Assembly (NCBI GenBank): GCA_030063045.1
Contig: JAQSEB010000203.1
Coordinates: forward strand, 558,001-622,000
From: Pratylenchus scribneri
Lineage: Eukaryota > Nematoda > Chromadorea > Rhabditida > Pratylenchidae
Direction of reading: 5' to 3'
DNA length: 64,000 bases
Below the pieces are notes generated by a model, which searched no databases, had not been told where the DNA came from, and saw only the letters and a list, made by a program, of their open reading frames with translations. Positions 1-11,242 of the stretch are shown piece after piece. Every line of letters starts with the position of its first letter. Position 1 is the stretch's first letter. The position numbers and the translations under genes are program-made.

Positions 1-2508
1 GTCTATGTGACTGCCAACAAATATGAGAAGAGTGCTTATGATCCGTAAGTACTATTTTCAAAAAAATTTTTTAATTAATAATTAAATATTTTTCCTCTGT
101 CCCAGCCTTCCGATTCTTTAATCAAACCTTTTAGTTTGACTCTATAGGGTTCTTCATTTTCCAAAATATTAATAAAACGACGAAGTTGAGTTCAATAAAA
201 TAGGCTTCAACTGAGTGAGGTAAAGAAATGAATGCGTCGAGAAAAGGTTGAGTCTCGAGTTCCATTTGGGTATAGTCAACTTAAATAGGCAAATAAAATG
301 GTAGGAGCGAAGGGAGAATAGGAGACAAATACCATAAACTGGCTGAAATTTATAAGACCATGGGCTTCTAAAATAAAATTTACGGTAAACAGAAGGATAA
401 AGTGAACATAAAAAGATGGATTGGGCAATGTCTAGAAGGAATTTAAAACTTAAAAGGAAAATCGGATGAATATTCTGGAGGGAAGATATTCAGAGGGGAA
501 AATTTTAGAAGAGAGAATGACATTTTACTGTAGTATAGATGATTGGTAGGCAAAATTTTACAATAAAAAACAAATTAAGCAAACAGATAAATTAAATAAT
601 TAATTCAAGTTAAATAAAGATAAAAAATTCAATTCCAATATTATCAAATAGGTAAAAATATTTAGCAAATAAATTAAACGGAAGTAAATAATTTTATTTG
701 AATTTGGGCATCCTATTTCTTATGCATTTAATATGGAAAATTCAATTTATTAAAAATAAAACTTAATCAAAATGAAACTTTGAAAACAGTGATGACATTT
801 TCATCTATGACTACAAGCAAACACTGGAGTGGAAATATTTGTCAACTTTGACCTTGCCAAAACCGATTAGTGGCGCCCGTGATCCAGATTCGGTTGTGGC
901 CAGTGCTGCATTGAATATGCTCCGATATGCAAATTATGAACGGTCAAAAAACCCTTCATTTGCCGCAAATGGTAAAATCTCAAAATTTTTGTCTTAAGAT
1001 TCGAAAATCAAAAAAGTTCTGGCAAAATTCTGTTAAAAATTTTCAAAATTCTAGTAAAAATCTGGCATGGGACATTCAATCTTAAATTATTATTTATTTA
1101 TTATTTATTACGGAAAAATGTGTAAAAATGTGAACGGTAAAAAAGAATTAGTAGAGGAAAAAGGTTGGGTCTAAAAATGCAGATTGGAGCAATATTTGAT
1201 GGATAGGGTGACAGGTGATTGGGCAAAAAGTGGGGACAAAAAAATCCTTAGGCCTTATTGACAATGTGATTTTCCAGCAATTGATCTCGCTAAAAGACAC
1301 ATCTTGGATTTGTTATTCTGATCAGTGATCATTTTTCAGTGATTACCGTATAATTTCTTTTAAAACCCTATGGGGAATTATTTTTCAACTCTCAAAAATT
1401 TGGAAAATTTGGATTCCAATTCCTTAATTTGTAGACATTTAAAAAAATATAGCGAATTTTCTAGATCTTTGGGGAATGAAGATAATACAAAGTTTTCTTA
1501 AAATTCACTCTATCAATAGGTATGAGCTCTTAAAATCGAAGATGGGGAATTATTAAAGACTGCTGGGGTATTAAAAGAGAATTTACGGTATTATAGATAT
1601 TGTGGCCTTGATGCACACCCATTCCAAATATTCGGACATTGTGTCGGGCATGCAAAAGCCGGGCGATGTGCTGCGAATCACGGGCGAACAAATGATCAAT
1701 TGCATTGAGGATCGGTCAACGGGCAAAGTGATGTCCTATATGGATGAATTGCTCATTCCAATCATCCAGAATGACCCAAATGAAGCAACTTTCGTTGTAT
1801 GTATTTAATGAAAATATATATTGAAATTATCAAATTTAGGAGCCAATGATGAAAATGTTAAAGAAATACCCAAAAGCCAGCGCCGTCATAATGCACCGCC
1901 ATGGCATTTTTGTTTGGGGCCAACACACTTGGGGACGAACCAAACAAATGTATGGAGAAAATTCATGAAAAATTATATTATAATAATTCTCTGTGAATTT
2001 TCTAATAATTTATTGGGACTTCTTCAACTCGGCGCCTTCGCATGTAGCTCATTAAGGATGAAATCGGTATTGTTGATTTTGGTGTCAAATTAAAGAGTTC
2101 ATTGCTGGCTATCGAATGATATAAGATTTATTTGGTTTGGTTCAGAATTAGCAGAGTTGAATCTAAAAAACCATTAAAAAGATTAAATTTGCGAATTTTT
2201 CATGGTATTTTGGACAAAATTCCACCAAATCCTATCAAAGCCAAATAAATCTTATATTAATCAATTGTCAGAAGTGCGAACTTTAATTTGACACCAAAAG
2301 TATCTAAATGAATTTCATCCTTAATGGGCTATAAGCGACGGTGCCCAGTTATAGAGTGTACCGTAATTTATTCCACAGGCTGGAATGCTATGAATATTTG
2401 CTGGAGGTTATATTTACTCGGCGTCAACTGAAAGTATTTGGGCTGTTGCCAAAAGAGGAGCGCAAGAGGAAAAGATATACCAGATATGAGAATAGTGACG
2501 AAGAATAG
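1..2508 (+). CDS. mtnB: Methylthioribulose-1-phosphate dehydratase (MtnB/APIP-like), 5' partial
   Basis: Zinc-dependent class II aldolase-fold enzyme of the methionine salvage pathway that dehydrates methylthioribulose-1-phosphate in the cytosol. Exons seen: 1-44, 790-971, 1597-1796, 1840-1949 and 2379-2508, all with GT-AG introns and matching phases. The window cuts the 5' end. The first exons read [22 protein letters not shown], matching the APIP segment IYIAPSG...PEDMFV. The core follows: the metal-binding MHTHS, GEQMI with the catalytic Glu, [12 protein letters not shown], and the third metal His in [20 protein letters not shown]. The last exon gives [12 protein letters not shown] and ends in a Lys/Arg-rich tail that is more basic than usual. 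The residues between the first two exons and the HTH motif diverge from vertebrate APIP. The family call is firm; the exact N-terminal boundary lies outside the window. Confidence 0.9.
2025..2354. mobile_element. MITE-like inverted-repeat element in the last mtnB intron
   Basis: Two arms of roughly 110 bp (about 2029-2144 and 2237-2352) are imperfect reverse complements. Outer ends read GGCGCCTTCGCATG on the left and, reversed, GGGCACCGTCGCTTATAG on the right; both continue into CATTAAGGATGAAAT and later into ATAAGATTTATTTGG. The element carries no coding capacity. It fills most of the 429-bp intron. No clean target duplication was found, so the exact ends are approximate. Confidence 0.7.
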
Positions 2509-4692
2509 AAAATCATCAACAATCAACAAAGGATTATATTGCATAATTTGAAATGATAACATTTTAAGAATGCGAAATTTAATTTAATCATTTTTTTTAT
2601 AAACGTGACACTTTTAAAGTTGGAATGTTGTATTTTTATATATTCCAAATTGATAAAAATATCGCCTTTGGAATTCCATATAAATTGTTTAATCGGTTAA
2701 GAAAAAAAATAGGTAAAGAAATCAAATTTCTTGAATAATATGCGGCATTATTATTTTGGTGATTTTTGTTTTTCTACCTTTAAATAAATTTAAAAATCAA
2801 TTCTTTTAACTTTCCGAATTATCAAATTTTTTACTCTTTAAATACAATTTGAAAAATTCAATTTGACTTTTTAATTAGAGTAGAACAAAGTCGGTTTCGG
2901 TTTGAGAAAATCGATAAAATTTCAAATCGAAATTTGGAAATTTTGATCAAAATAACCGAAAATAGGAGAAACCGAAAACGACTTTTTTTCAAAAACCAGG
3001 TTTTCAAACTACTTTAATATAAGATAACATTAATTTAAGCCGGCCCACTACTATGTTCAAAAACGACGACAACAAAATCGATTTTACCGAAATTCAAGAG
3101 TGACGAAAATTGGCGCAAATTTATAAGACAGAATAGCGAAAGGCAGAAAATTGTTCTTATACACGGACGGGGATGTTGCTTCCCAATCTTAAAAATCAAG
3201 TTTCAGAATCGTGTTCAGCGCCCCAATTTATCTCTAAAAATAGTCTTTTTTTAAATTTTTATTCGTTACAAATTTCTGAAATTTTTTTATCAAATTGCAG
3301 TGCATTTGCTTTCCTTTGACCAAATAAATAAATAAAATTTGAAATGAATAAGAATTGGATAATAATGAGTTCGAAGAAAAATGAATGCTCAGATTATGAT
3401 ATTTATTTTGGCGATTTTTAAAATTTTATTTAACAAATTTCGATGCCTTAACAAGGAACGGGTAGGGTAGTACCCGCGGGTAATTTTCGAGTTTAGCCTA
3501 CCCGACCCGTTATTCGGACCCCAATTACCCGCATTACCCGTTACCCGCTTTTTCATTACCCGCCCCCGGGTAATTAACCCTAATAAATAAAAGGAGCCAA
3601 TTCATGTGAAATCACGCCAAAATCAGTGCTGTGCCAGGCGGCAGGTTCGCGCGCTCTTTGGACCCTAAAAGAAATAGGCGAAAGCGATGATGATATTGGG
3701 GTAGGTAACGGACGCCATAAAGCCCATCAATTATTGGCAATCAATGATTTTGAGCTAAGGGCCAAAGAAGCAGAAGAATAAAGAGAAGAATTTAGGTGAG
3801 CTCTGCGCACGCAGCCCAGGAAAATTGAAAATGTGGAACCAAATCGGAGTGAGTTAGTCCTACTAGAAATATAATAGATATAAAATAAAACATGAAAGGT
3901 TCAAAATCCGTTTTAAAATTGAAATTTTCATAAAAATCCATTTTCGTTTTTCAACCTTTTCTACGGTTTTTTAAATTAAATTATTAAAAATAATTCATCC
4001 GCTCTTATATATGCCTTTTAATATTTTCTTGGCAAACCATCGACTCTTCCTCCAATTCCATCTCTTTTGGATGTGTGCGGCTGCTTTGATTAAATGTGGA
4101 CATCCGCGCAGTGGGGAGGAGAGCTCGGCTTATGGGAGGCGGCCAGAATCGATCAAAATAGGCCAAAATGTTTTCATATTGCCTCTTTGCTTAATTTCTT
4201 ATATTCCTTCGGACAAAATTATTTTAAATCCAATTTAATTACATCAAATAACTGATGAGTAAAATTGCAACAATTCGGTACTACTGCATTAATTGGGGTA
4301 GTGGTGTTGAATTTTAGTGGAGGGATATCGTAAATATTCTGCCTTACCCGATATTTTAACGATTTTAAACAATAGCAGACCAGAGCTAAAACTAATTCTA
4401 CCCTATCTTAAAACTAGACCCAAACAAACTTAAAAATAACTATGTCCTACACTACTTTAAACCCAATCTGGACATCCCAAACCTAGTCATACCTTAACTC
4501 TATCTTGAAACTAGCATACCCTATACCTTACCCTAGATTAGGATAGGGTAGGATTAAGTTTAGTTTAGGCCCGAGAGTTTGTAGGCTCAGTTTAAGAATA
4601 AGTTTAGGTATGTTAGACTTCCAGTTATTCGGATGGTCTCGCAGAAAATATTCAAATTCAACATTTTTAAATATTATTTTATTCAGAAGGAC
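2509..4692. other. Intergenic region upstream of family copy A: repeats plus conserved upstream block
   Basis: No convincing gene. It holds three things. At 2879-3018 is a degenerate repeat rich in TCGGTTT with AGTAG-type inverted ends; relatives occur near 13352-13985 and 17040-17180. At 3457-3585 is a GC-rich array of ACCCG units with inverted ends of the type AGGGT...ACCCG. At 3605-3850 and 4068-4170 is the block shared with the region before copies B and C. AT-rich filler separates these. The stretch at 4380-4600 is rich in ACCCTA/TAGGGT-like words but has no regular unit. Confidence 0.6.
3605..4170 (+). promoter_or_regulatory. Conserved upstream block of family copy A
   Basis: Two islands are shared with the DNA before copies B and C. 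The first (3605-3850) holds CATGTGAAATCACGCCAAAA, then GCGCGCTCTTTGGACC, a GATATTGG stretch and ATGTGGAACCAA. The second (4068-4170) holds TGTGCGGCTGC and GGGAGGCGGCCAGAATCGAT. In all three copies the second island can be read in one frame ending GRRPE(S/L)(I/M)KI(G/A)Q, so an upstream exon is possible. The distance to the start codon (about 0.5-1.1 kb) and a splice acceptor just before the ATG argue instead for promoter, outron or 5' UTR. It may simply be part of the duplicated segment. Confidence 0.55.
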
Positions 4693-7600
4693 ATGAAATT
4701 CTTTCCATTTTTCATTTTCGTACAATTATTTTTGTTTCAATTTTTATTATGTAAAATTTCGGCCAACGATGAAGTTGACGATATTTATTTTGATGTTCAA
4801 ATAATCACCAACGAATTGACTGAACAGCCACAATTATTTCCAAATGGTAGTGGCCGGTTTAAACTGGCATTGGCCAAAGTATATGTTGATGACGATGATG
4901 ATGATGAATGGTTGGAATATCACGGCGAAGCCACTGAAGAGGAAGGAGCCCAGACTGATTCGGAAGATTCGTTAGTTATTTTTAGAGTCCGGTTTTCATA
5001 TTTGCCGGGCCCGGATTTTTATTCAAAATTTTTCCGGACCGGGCCCGGAAACCCGGGTTTTCCCGTGACCGGTTTTTCCCGGGCCCGAAAAAACTCGGGA
5101 TTGTCCCAAATTACCCGGGTTCCGGGCCTGGGCCCGGTAAAATCCGGGTCGGTCCCGGCCAGGGTCCGAACTCTAGTTATTTTGTATGGTGCAATAAAAT
5201 TGCAGAAGGGGAGGATCTGCAAGGTCCGCGTTTCACTCATTGTGGGCAGGGATGAGCGCAACGGCAAAAGCTACCGAACGCAAAACGCAAAACGCAATGC
5301 GTTCAAAATTTTTTTTACGCAAAACGGAAAACGCAACGCAACGGCCTAAAATGGACGCAATAACGCAAAACGCAAAACGCAAAACGCAATGGTCAAAAAA
5401 TTTTTTCTTTTTTGAAAATTAAAATTTTCTATTCAATTATTATCAAGTCAGGGCTGTCAGATTTATTTTCAAAAAAAAGTACATTGGCCTTGAAAAAAAA
5501 AGATTTTGGTGTCAGAAAAAAAAAGATTTTCGTTTTAAGCTAATATAAATTGCTTAAAATTTTTCAATTAAGTTTTTTTTATCATGAATGAACAATCTAG
5601 AACATCCAGCAAGATTACGTTTTTTGTGAAGAAATTTTTTCTAGCCGCGCAGCGAAAAATTCAAGCCAAAAATGGCCGCGCAGCGAAAAATTCAAGCCAA
5701 AAATGGTAAATCAACGAACAAATTTCATTAAAAAATCAATTTTTTGAAATTAAATTAAAACAATTTTCATTGCATTTTTGCGTTTTTTTGCGTTAATTTT
5801 CCCATTTTTACGCAAAACGCAAAACGAAACGCAATGGCCAAAAATGAACGCAATTAACGCAAAACGCAAAACGCAATGCGCTCATCCCTGATTGTGGGGA
5901 GGGGGGGGATGGTTTTTGGGACATGCAAAAAATTGAAAAAAATCTCCATAAATTTTTTATTTGAGGAATTTTTGGACAGCAATTTTGAGGTGAAAATTGC
6001 TTGCTTAGAAATTAATGATAATGATTTAAAATTGTATTTAAAAATAACATAATAATATATTTAATTTATTAGATTGCGATTAATAATGCCGTCAAGTTGG
6101 ATTAAAGAAATGGTAGGTTCATTAAAAGGAATGTGGCGAAGAATGGTCACCATTCATGAAAACAATTCTTTCATAGTTACGGTCAGCACGGCGGATGGAC
6201 GAAAAGTAAGTTGCGGGGAAATATATTCTTATTTTTGGAATAATTTTTGTTTTTTTTAATTAAAATTTTATTTCTGGAGACATTTCTTTCTAAGCCACTC
6301 CAGAAGAAAATATTTTTATAATTATGACTAAATTTAATTTTTTAAATAAAAAAATAAAATTCTTTTAAAGAATGGACATATTTTTGAAATTAAATTAAGA
6401 ATTAATTTTATTATTTTTTTTAACAATGCCAATATTATTTTTATATAAATATTTTTTAAATTTAACACTGCCCAAAATTATTTTTTTTATAAAATTTTTT
6501 ATTTAAATTTTATCATAATTTAAATTTTCCATTTTAAATTATTTTAATCAATCATTTTTCTCTTTTTATTTTTAGACTGATATACATTTTAAAATGACCG
6601 AATTGGCATCGAATATTCATTTTATAATTCTGGAGGATGCTTCGCTAGGCAAAATTAAAGGCCAAATATATCATGATGCGCTTAAACTTACTTCCAGATA
6701 TTTGGTGAGATTTGAATTCGATATTTTTCAAACTTTAATTCATTTATAAAGTAAATAAAAATATTATCTATAAATATTTTAAAATTTGAAAAAAAATCAA
6801 AGAAATTTAAAAAAAAATCTAAAAAAATTTTAAAAATTTTTTGTCATAAAAATCGAACAAAAAATTAAAAATTTTGTACTTGAAGGATTCGCATCAAAAT
6901 TCATTATCTCCAGCAGAAAATTTCAAATTTGACAACAAATATTTGAGCAAGAAAGAATTGGAGCAATTGATGATAAAGCAATATTTCACAACGGACCAAC
7001 TAAAACTGATAAAGCAAAAAATACCTGAAAGTATGCAAATTTTATTTTAATTTTTTAATATTTCTAAGTAAAAATTTATTATAATTTTTTTTTTGTTTTT
7101 TTTTGCTGAAAAGGATTTTATATTCTGAATTGTAGGCATTCTGAATATTACTGTTTTCCATTTTAGTATATTTGTTTCTTGGGATTAATTAAGAAAAAGG
7201 TAATCGGCGTTCCGTTTTTTCCTAGATATTTTGTAAATTAATATAAAATTTGTGAAAAAATGCCTCAAATTTAAATGAAGAAAAATTCCTTCTTTTATAG
7301 CACTTCATTCTTCGGCCTTTCGTGATTTAATAAATCATCCATTTCGGTATCCTCAAATTAAAATATGGCGTCGAAAAAACAAATACAAAATTGATGTACA
7401 CGAAGGAAAACAAATTCAACAAATTGAACAAAGGCAGACAATTTCATTGCCATTTACGCAAATAAATTTGTCAATGCTGCCGCCTCCATTGCCAACAAAC
7501 AATTCTTCACCTTTTAAAAATTCATCAAGAAAAAGAGGTAAAAATTAAGCCAAATAAAATCAAAAATATAGAATGGGAATGGGACTGCATCAGAGAGATG

Positions 7601-9544
7601 GATGAAAAATTTTAATAAAAAGAAAAAAAATTAAAAAGATTTAAAAAATTGTGATGAAAAAAATTTTTTAAAATTTCAAAATTTTTTGACACAAAAGATT
7701 ATTAAAAAAAATGTAAATATTTTAATAGATATTTTTTATAAATCAATGGAAAATTCATAATAAATTTTAATTTTATCACAAAATAAAAAAAAATATATCG
7801 TATTTCCTCTATTTGTGGCATCCCTCTATTAGTAGCCTCCTACAACTTTAAGGTATTGTACCTCTTGGCAAGATGTTTTTATTGCATTTCTTAGTGCCAT
7901 TGGGTTCTATAAAAAATAATAGTTTTAGTTTGTTCAAAAATATCAACAGATAACAGTGCTATATCCCAAATTTTGACAATTTTCTGGCTTCAAAATTAAT
8001 AGCCCTGGGGCTACTAATATATGAAATACGATATATGTTAATTTTAAAAAGTGACATGGGCACCATTGCCGAAGAGAACAATCGATTTGGGCACGCCGCC
8101 AATGTCGCCAATAAATATTGAGGAAGAAAATATGGCGATGAATTTGGATGGCCCATTGAATATTCATAATGATAAATTTATGTCTAATTATTTGGCCAAA
8201 GGAAAACAGCCAATAAAAAATATTGAGAAAGCTGGTGGGAAATGGAAAATTGGAATAAATGAAGAAGGTGGAAAATTGGTGGAATTGGACAAAATTATTG
8301 AGCCAAAAAAGAGGAAAATGGAAGAAATTTACGAGAATTCAAAGAAATTGGAAGAAATAAATCCAAGAAAAAATGGAATTTTTGATATTAAATGGGCAAA
8401 ACAACAAAAAAGAGGCTCAAATTGGGAAAAAAATGAAAAGGGAAATTCAAGAATGGGTGGAGCAAAAGTTAAGCCTCGAAAACCTGAACAATTTTTTGAT
8501 GTGGACAGTGAAGATGAAGAGGAGAAGGAATCGGACTTGAAAAAATTTGCAAATTCTCTTAGGCAGATTCATCAAGACCAAATGAGAAAAAATATGGAAA
8601 AAGGTGAAAGTTCAAATTCGAAAGGTAAATTTAAAAATATTAAAAAATATTTTTAACTTTTAATTAAAAAAAAATATTTAATGAATATGCATAAAACTAC
8701 GCTTATATAAATGGATCCGAGTAAACAGGAGTAGAATTTTTTGAGTACACAAAAAAATTTTATAGGATAAGTTACAAAAAAAATTTTGAACGTACTCAAA
8801 AATCATATTACTGTTTATTCCGACGAGATGGATTCATTTTTGTAAACATAACTTAAGGGTGTATAATATTTTGACAAAAAAATGCATTTTTATAAGCGAA
8901 AAATTTGAAAAATATGGTTGCGAACTTTTCTTATTTGTATTAGAATGTGCTAGTAATGTCCACAATTGTGCAAATGCTAATTTTGATATTAAGTAATGGA
9001 TAATACATATAATATAATTTTAAAATATAAAATAATATAAAATAAACCGGAAAAAACTAATCGGAATCTTTCCGGAAATAATCTAACCGCAAACAATCCT
9101 TCCGGAAAGAATTTACGTCATAGTTTCATATAATTAAAAAAGCATACTCTGCACTATTGTGGTCATGACCACATTTGCACTGCTCTTTATCTATTGTGGA
9201 GATGACATGGATTGTAGTAGAATTTTTTAATTCAAAAAAATGTAAATAATTAAAGGAATCAATTGTTGTTTTTAAAATAAAATTTTACAGCCGAAACAGA
9301 GATGATTATGATTCCTCATCCTCATCCATCATTTCGATCAATGTCCGAAAAATTGGCACCATTGCCGAAGCCAACAATCGATTTGGACACACCGCCAAAG
9401 TCACCAAAAAATATTGAGAAAGAAAATAAGACAACAAATTTGGATGACATAATAAATACAATCAATTTGGATACGTCGCCAACAGTGGAAAATAGGCCGA
9501 TAAATTTAGATGACACAATGAAAATTGACAATGATTTTCAATAA
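4693..9544 (+). CDS. Secreted NLS-bearing family protein, copy A (last exon cut by LTR element)
   Basis: Not a family I recognise. Exons: 4693-4970, 6073-6205, 6576-6704, 6886-7030, 7301-7537, 8052-8624 and 9291-9544; phases 2,0,0,1,1,1, as in copies B and C. The start follows a splice acceptor (TTCAG-AAGGAC-ATG), fitting SL trans-splicing. Residues 1-24 form a signal peptide (MKFFPFFIFVQLFLFQFLLC). The N-terminal half contains F(P)NGSGRF, ADGRK and KLIKQKIPE. The tail contains PQIKIWRRKNKYKID, EPKKRKMEEIYEN (SV40-like basic cluster near residue 391), KWAKQQKRGSNWEK and an acidic stretch. Exon 7 repeats the opening of exon 6 (APLPK..IDL.TPP.SP.NIE), suggesting exon duplication. The frame now stops two codons inside an LTR element (FQ-stop). 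About 141 further codons in the same frame lie beyond the element. The product is secreted by inference; its role is unknown. Confidence 0.75.
4983..5175. mobile_element. hAT-like non-autonomous element 1 in intron 1 of copy A
   Basis: A 193-bp GC-rich insertion with short inverted ends (TAGAGTCCGG and CCGAACTCTA), flanked by an exact 8-bp direct repeat GTTATTTT at 4975-4982 and 5176-5183. Eight-bp duplications and such ends fit hAT superfamily insertions. The interior is runs of CCCGGG/GGGCCC-type sequence with no coding capacity. It sits four bases after the exon 1 donor (GTTAGT at 4971). Confidence 0.85.
5247..5890. mobile_element. hAT-like non-autonomous element 2 in intron 1 of copy A
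   Basis: A 644-bp insertion with inverted ends CAGGGATGAGCGCA and TGCGCTCATCCCTG, flanked by the exact 8-bp duplication ATTGTGGG (5239-5246 and 5891-5898). Both subterminal regions are arrays of CGCAAAA/AACGCAAAACGCA units, a common arrangement of transposase binding sites in hAT elements. The AT-rich centre contains the tandem pair GCCGCGCAGCGAAAAATTCA. No transposase is present, so mobility would need a full-length relative elsewhere. Confidence 0.9.
7794..8035. mobile_element. Short MITE at the 5' edge of copy A exon 6
   Basis: About 240 bp with inverted ends beginning ATATATCGTATTTC, followed on both arms by ATTAGTAGCC. It carries no coding capacity. In copies B and C this position holds the acceptor and first ~30-60 codons of exon 6 (SLPSSPLKPK and following). 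These codons are missing in A, where the exon begins just outside the element at a weak acceptor (TTTTAAAAAG) with the correct phase. Exact ends and target duplication (perhaps TA) are not certain. Confidence 0.65.
8942..9195. repeat. Inverted-repeat element with CCGGAA core in intron 6 of copy A
   Basis: The ends are imperfect reverse complements (GTCCACAATTGTGCAAATG at the left; CACTATTGTGGTC...ACATTTGCAC at the right). The centre carries CCGGAA-type units such as TTTCCGGAAA. A relative with an expanded 30-bp array lies at about 57320-57590. It has no coding capacity and looks like an old MITE. Confidence 0.55.
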
Positions 9545-9833
9545 AGAGTTGTTTTGGGGATTTTTCGGGAATGGCTAGTTCCCAAGGACCTTCACCAGGC
9601 CCCCGAAGGGTCCCAGGGGCCCTCTCGTGTTCTTTCTTCAGTGCCATTTTTACAGGGGTTTTTACTTTCATTTTATCCAGTTGTTATTCACAATATTAGA
9701 CGAGGGAAGATGGAAAGGACGAGCGGGTCTCGACCCACCCAAAAGATGGAATGATGGGAGGGGAGACCCCGATTGGAGAGAATGATTTCCCTTATATTGA
9801 ACAAATTAGGGGCGGGGAAAGGTGGTACTAACA
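9536..9833. repeat. 5' LTR
   Basis: Left 298-bp repeat of the LTR element. Its first bases (TTTCAATAAAG) differ from the right repeat (TGTCAGTAAAT) at three of eleven sites, while the remainder appears identical. The first two codons after the exon junction come from this LTR and are followed by TAA, giving copy A its present stop. Confidence 0.8.
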
Positions 9834-10939
9834 CTCCCCAGAACAAACAAAGTTCGACCCCGAACTTTCGGGATTAGAATGGGAAATTCGAAATAAAATG
9901 CAAATTGATCACAAAATTATTTTAATCCAAATTTTCCTTTCTTCATTCTTTCTTTCATCCATTCCATTTTCTTCTTCCATCATCGCCTTCTCCGGGTCTT
10001 CGCATCAATCATTTCGCCCGTCGGCCTCGCCGCCATGATCGGACGTTTCCGATCGCATCCTGCTGTTACACTGCACAAGTCCTGTCCGACCACTGCCACA
10101 GCAACCAATTTGACTGCCTCATTTGAAGGTTGATTTATTGCTGCCCATTTGCGCAGTTGTTTATTCGATCGCCGTTTGTTTTTCTTCAATCGCCCGGTGA
10201 TCATGAATGTGGAACGCATTGGTCCTCGAATTGAATTGGGCGGCTGACTGCAATAGCCGCGAGAGACATAGCCGGCAGCACTTCGGCTTGCTCTTTGGAC
10301 CCGAATGGTCCTTTTGATTCATGGGCATAGGTTTAACTTTTCTCGCCAATCATCCTCATGAAGTGGTGAACAATCACACTTCATCATGAGGGTGATTGGA
10401 GTGGGCAGCATTAATTGATGAATTTGAATTCGGCAGTTCATTTTCGCCAAAACGTGTAGAGAAATTTCTGATCTGACCTCAGTTGGGAAAAGGGATAAAA
10501 CCAACTTTAGCGCAAATGTCCATCCATTGTCCGCCTCAAGGATGCCGGGGCGCAATCAGTCAGAAAGCCTGTCAATCCATCACTGGTCGAAGTATGAAAT
10601 CGGCAAAGTTCCTTCGACCCATATCCAGTTGATCCCTTCAAGCGATGGACGACAATTATGGCGAAAATTTGAATTTAGCGCAAATGTCCATCCATTGTCC
10701 GCCTCAAGGATGCCGGGGCGCAATCAGTCAGAAAGCCTGTCAATCCATCACTGGTCGAAGTATGAAATCGGCAAAGTTCCTTCGACCCATATCCAGTTGA
10801 TCCCTTCAAGCGATGGACGACAATTGTGGCGAAAATTTGAATTGAAATGGTTGCGAATTTAGTGGTATGATGTTGTTTCAATGGCGCCCATAACAGTATG
10901 AGGACTGTTATGGCTGAAGAATCCACGGCTGATCTCCCA

Positions 10940-11237
10940 TGTCAGTAAATAGTTGTTTTGGGGATTTTTCGGGAATGGCTAGTTCCCAAGGACCTTCACC
11001 AGGCCCCCGAAGGGTCCCAGGGGCCCTCTCGTGTTCTTTCTTCAGTGCCATTTTTACAGGGGTTTTTACTTTCATTTTATCCAGTTGTTATTCACAATAT
11101 TAGACGAGGGAAGATGGAAAGGACGAGCGGGTCTCGACCCACCCAAAAGATGGAATGATGGGAGGGGAGACCCCGATTGGAGAGAATGATTTCCCTTATA
11201 TTGAACAAATTAGGGGCGGGGAAAGGTGGTACTAACA
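10940..11237. repeat. 3' LTR
   Basis: Right 298-bp repeat, with TG...CA ends and the ATGAT duplication immediately after it. No clear polypurine tract precedes it. Confidence 0.8.
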
Positions 11238-11242
11238 ATGAT

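Larger units (their letters stand above)
9536..11237. mobile_element. Small LTR element (TRIM-like) inserted in the last exon of copy A
   Basis: Two 298-bp direct repeats (9536-9833 and 10940-11237) look identical except for three differences in the first 11 bases. The right copy begins TGTCAG and both end ACTAACA, so TG...CA termini hold for the 3' LTR. The insertion is flanked by a 5-bp duplication ATGAT (9531-9535 and 11238-11242), as expected for LTR integration. The 1.1-kb interior shows no gag, protease, reverse transcriptase or integrase frame. It holds a 168-bp tandem duplication (about 10509-10676 and 10677-10844). It interrupts copy A between Asn-Asp and Lys-Ala codons. Mobility would depend on an autonomous partner. 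Confidence 0.85.

Noticed and set aside
5019..5422. Open frames on both strands through the GC-rich sequence after copy A exon 1
   Set aside because: They lie inside the two hAT-like elements and their CCCGGG and CGCAAAA arrays, and past the exon 1 donor conserved in B and C.
9980..10555. Minus-strand frames rich in Arg/Lys inside the LTR element
   Set aside because: No resemblance to gag, nucleocapsid or a host protein that I can support; overlapping frames compete.
9554..11158. Two identical 66-residue frames (MGIFREWLVPKDLHQ...)
   Set aside because: They are the same segment of the two LTRs; no family signal or splice context.
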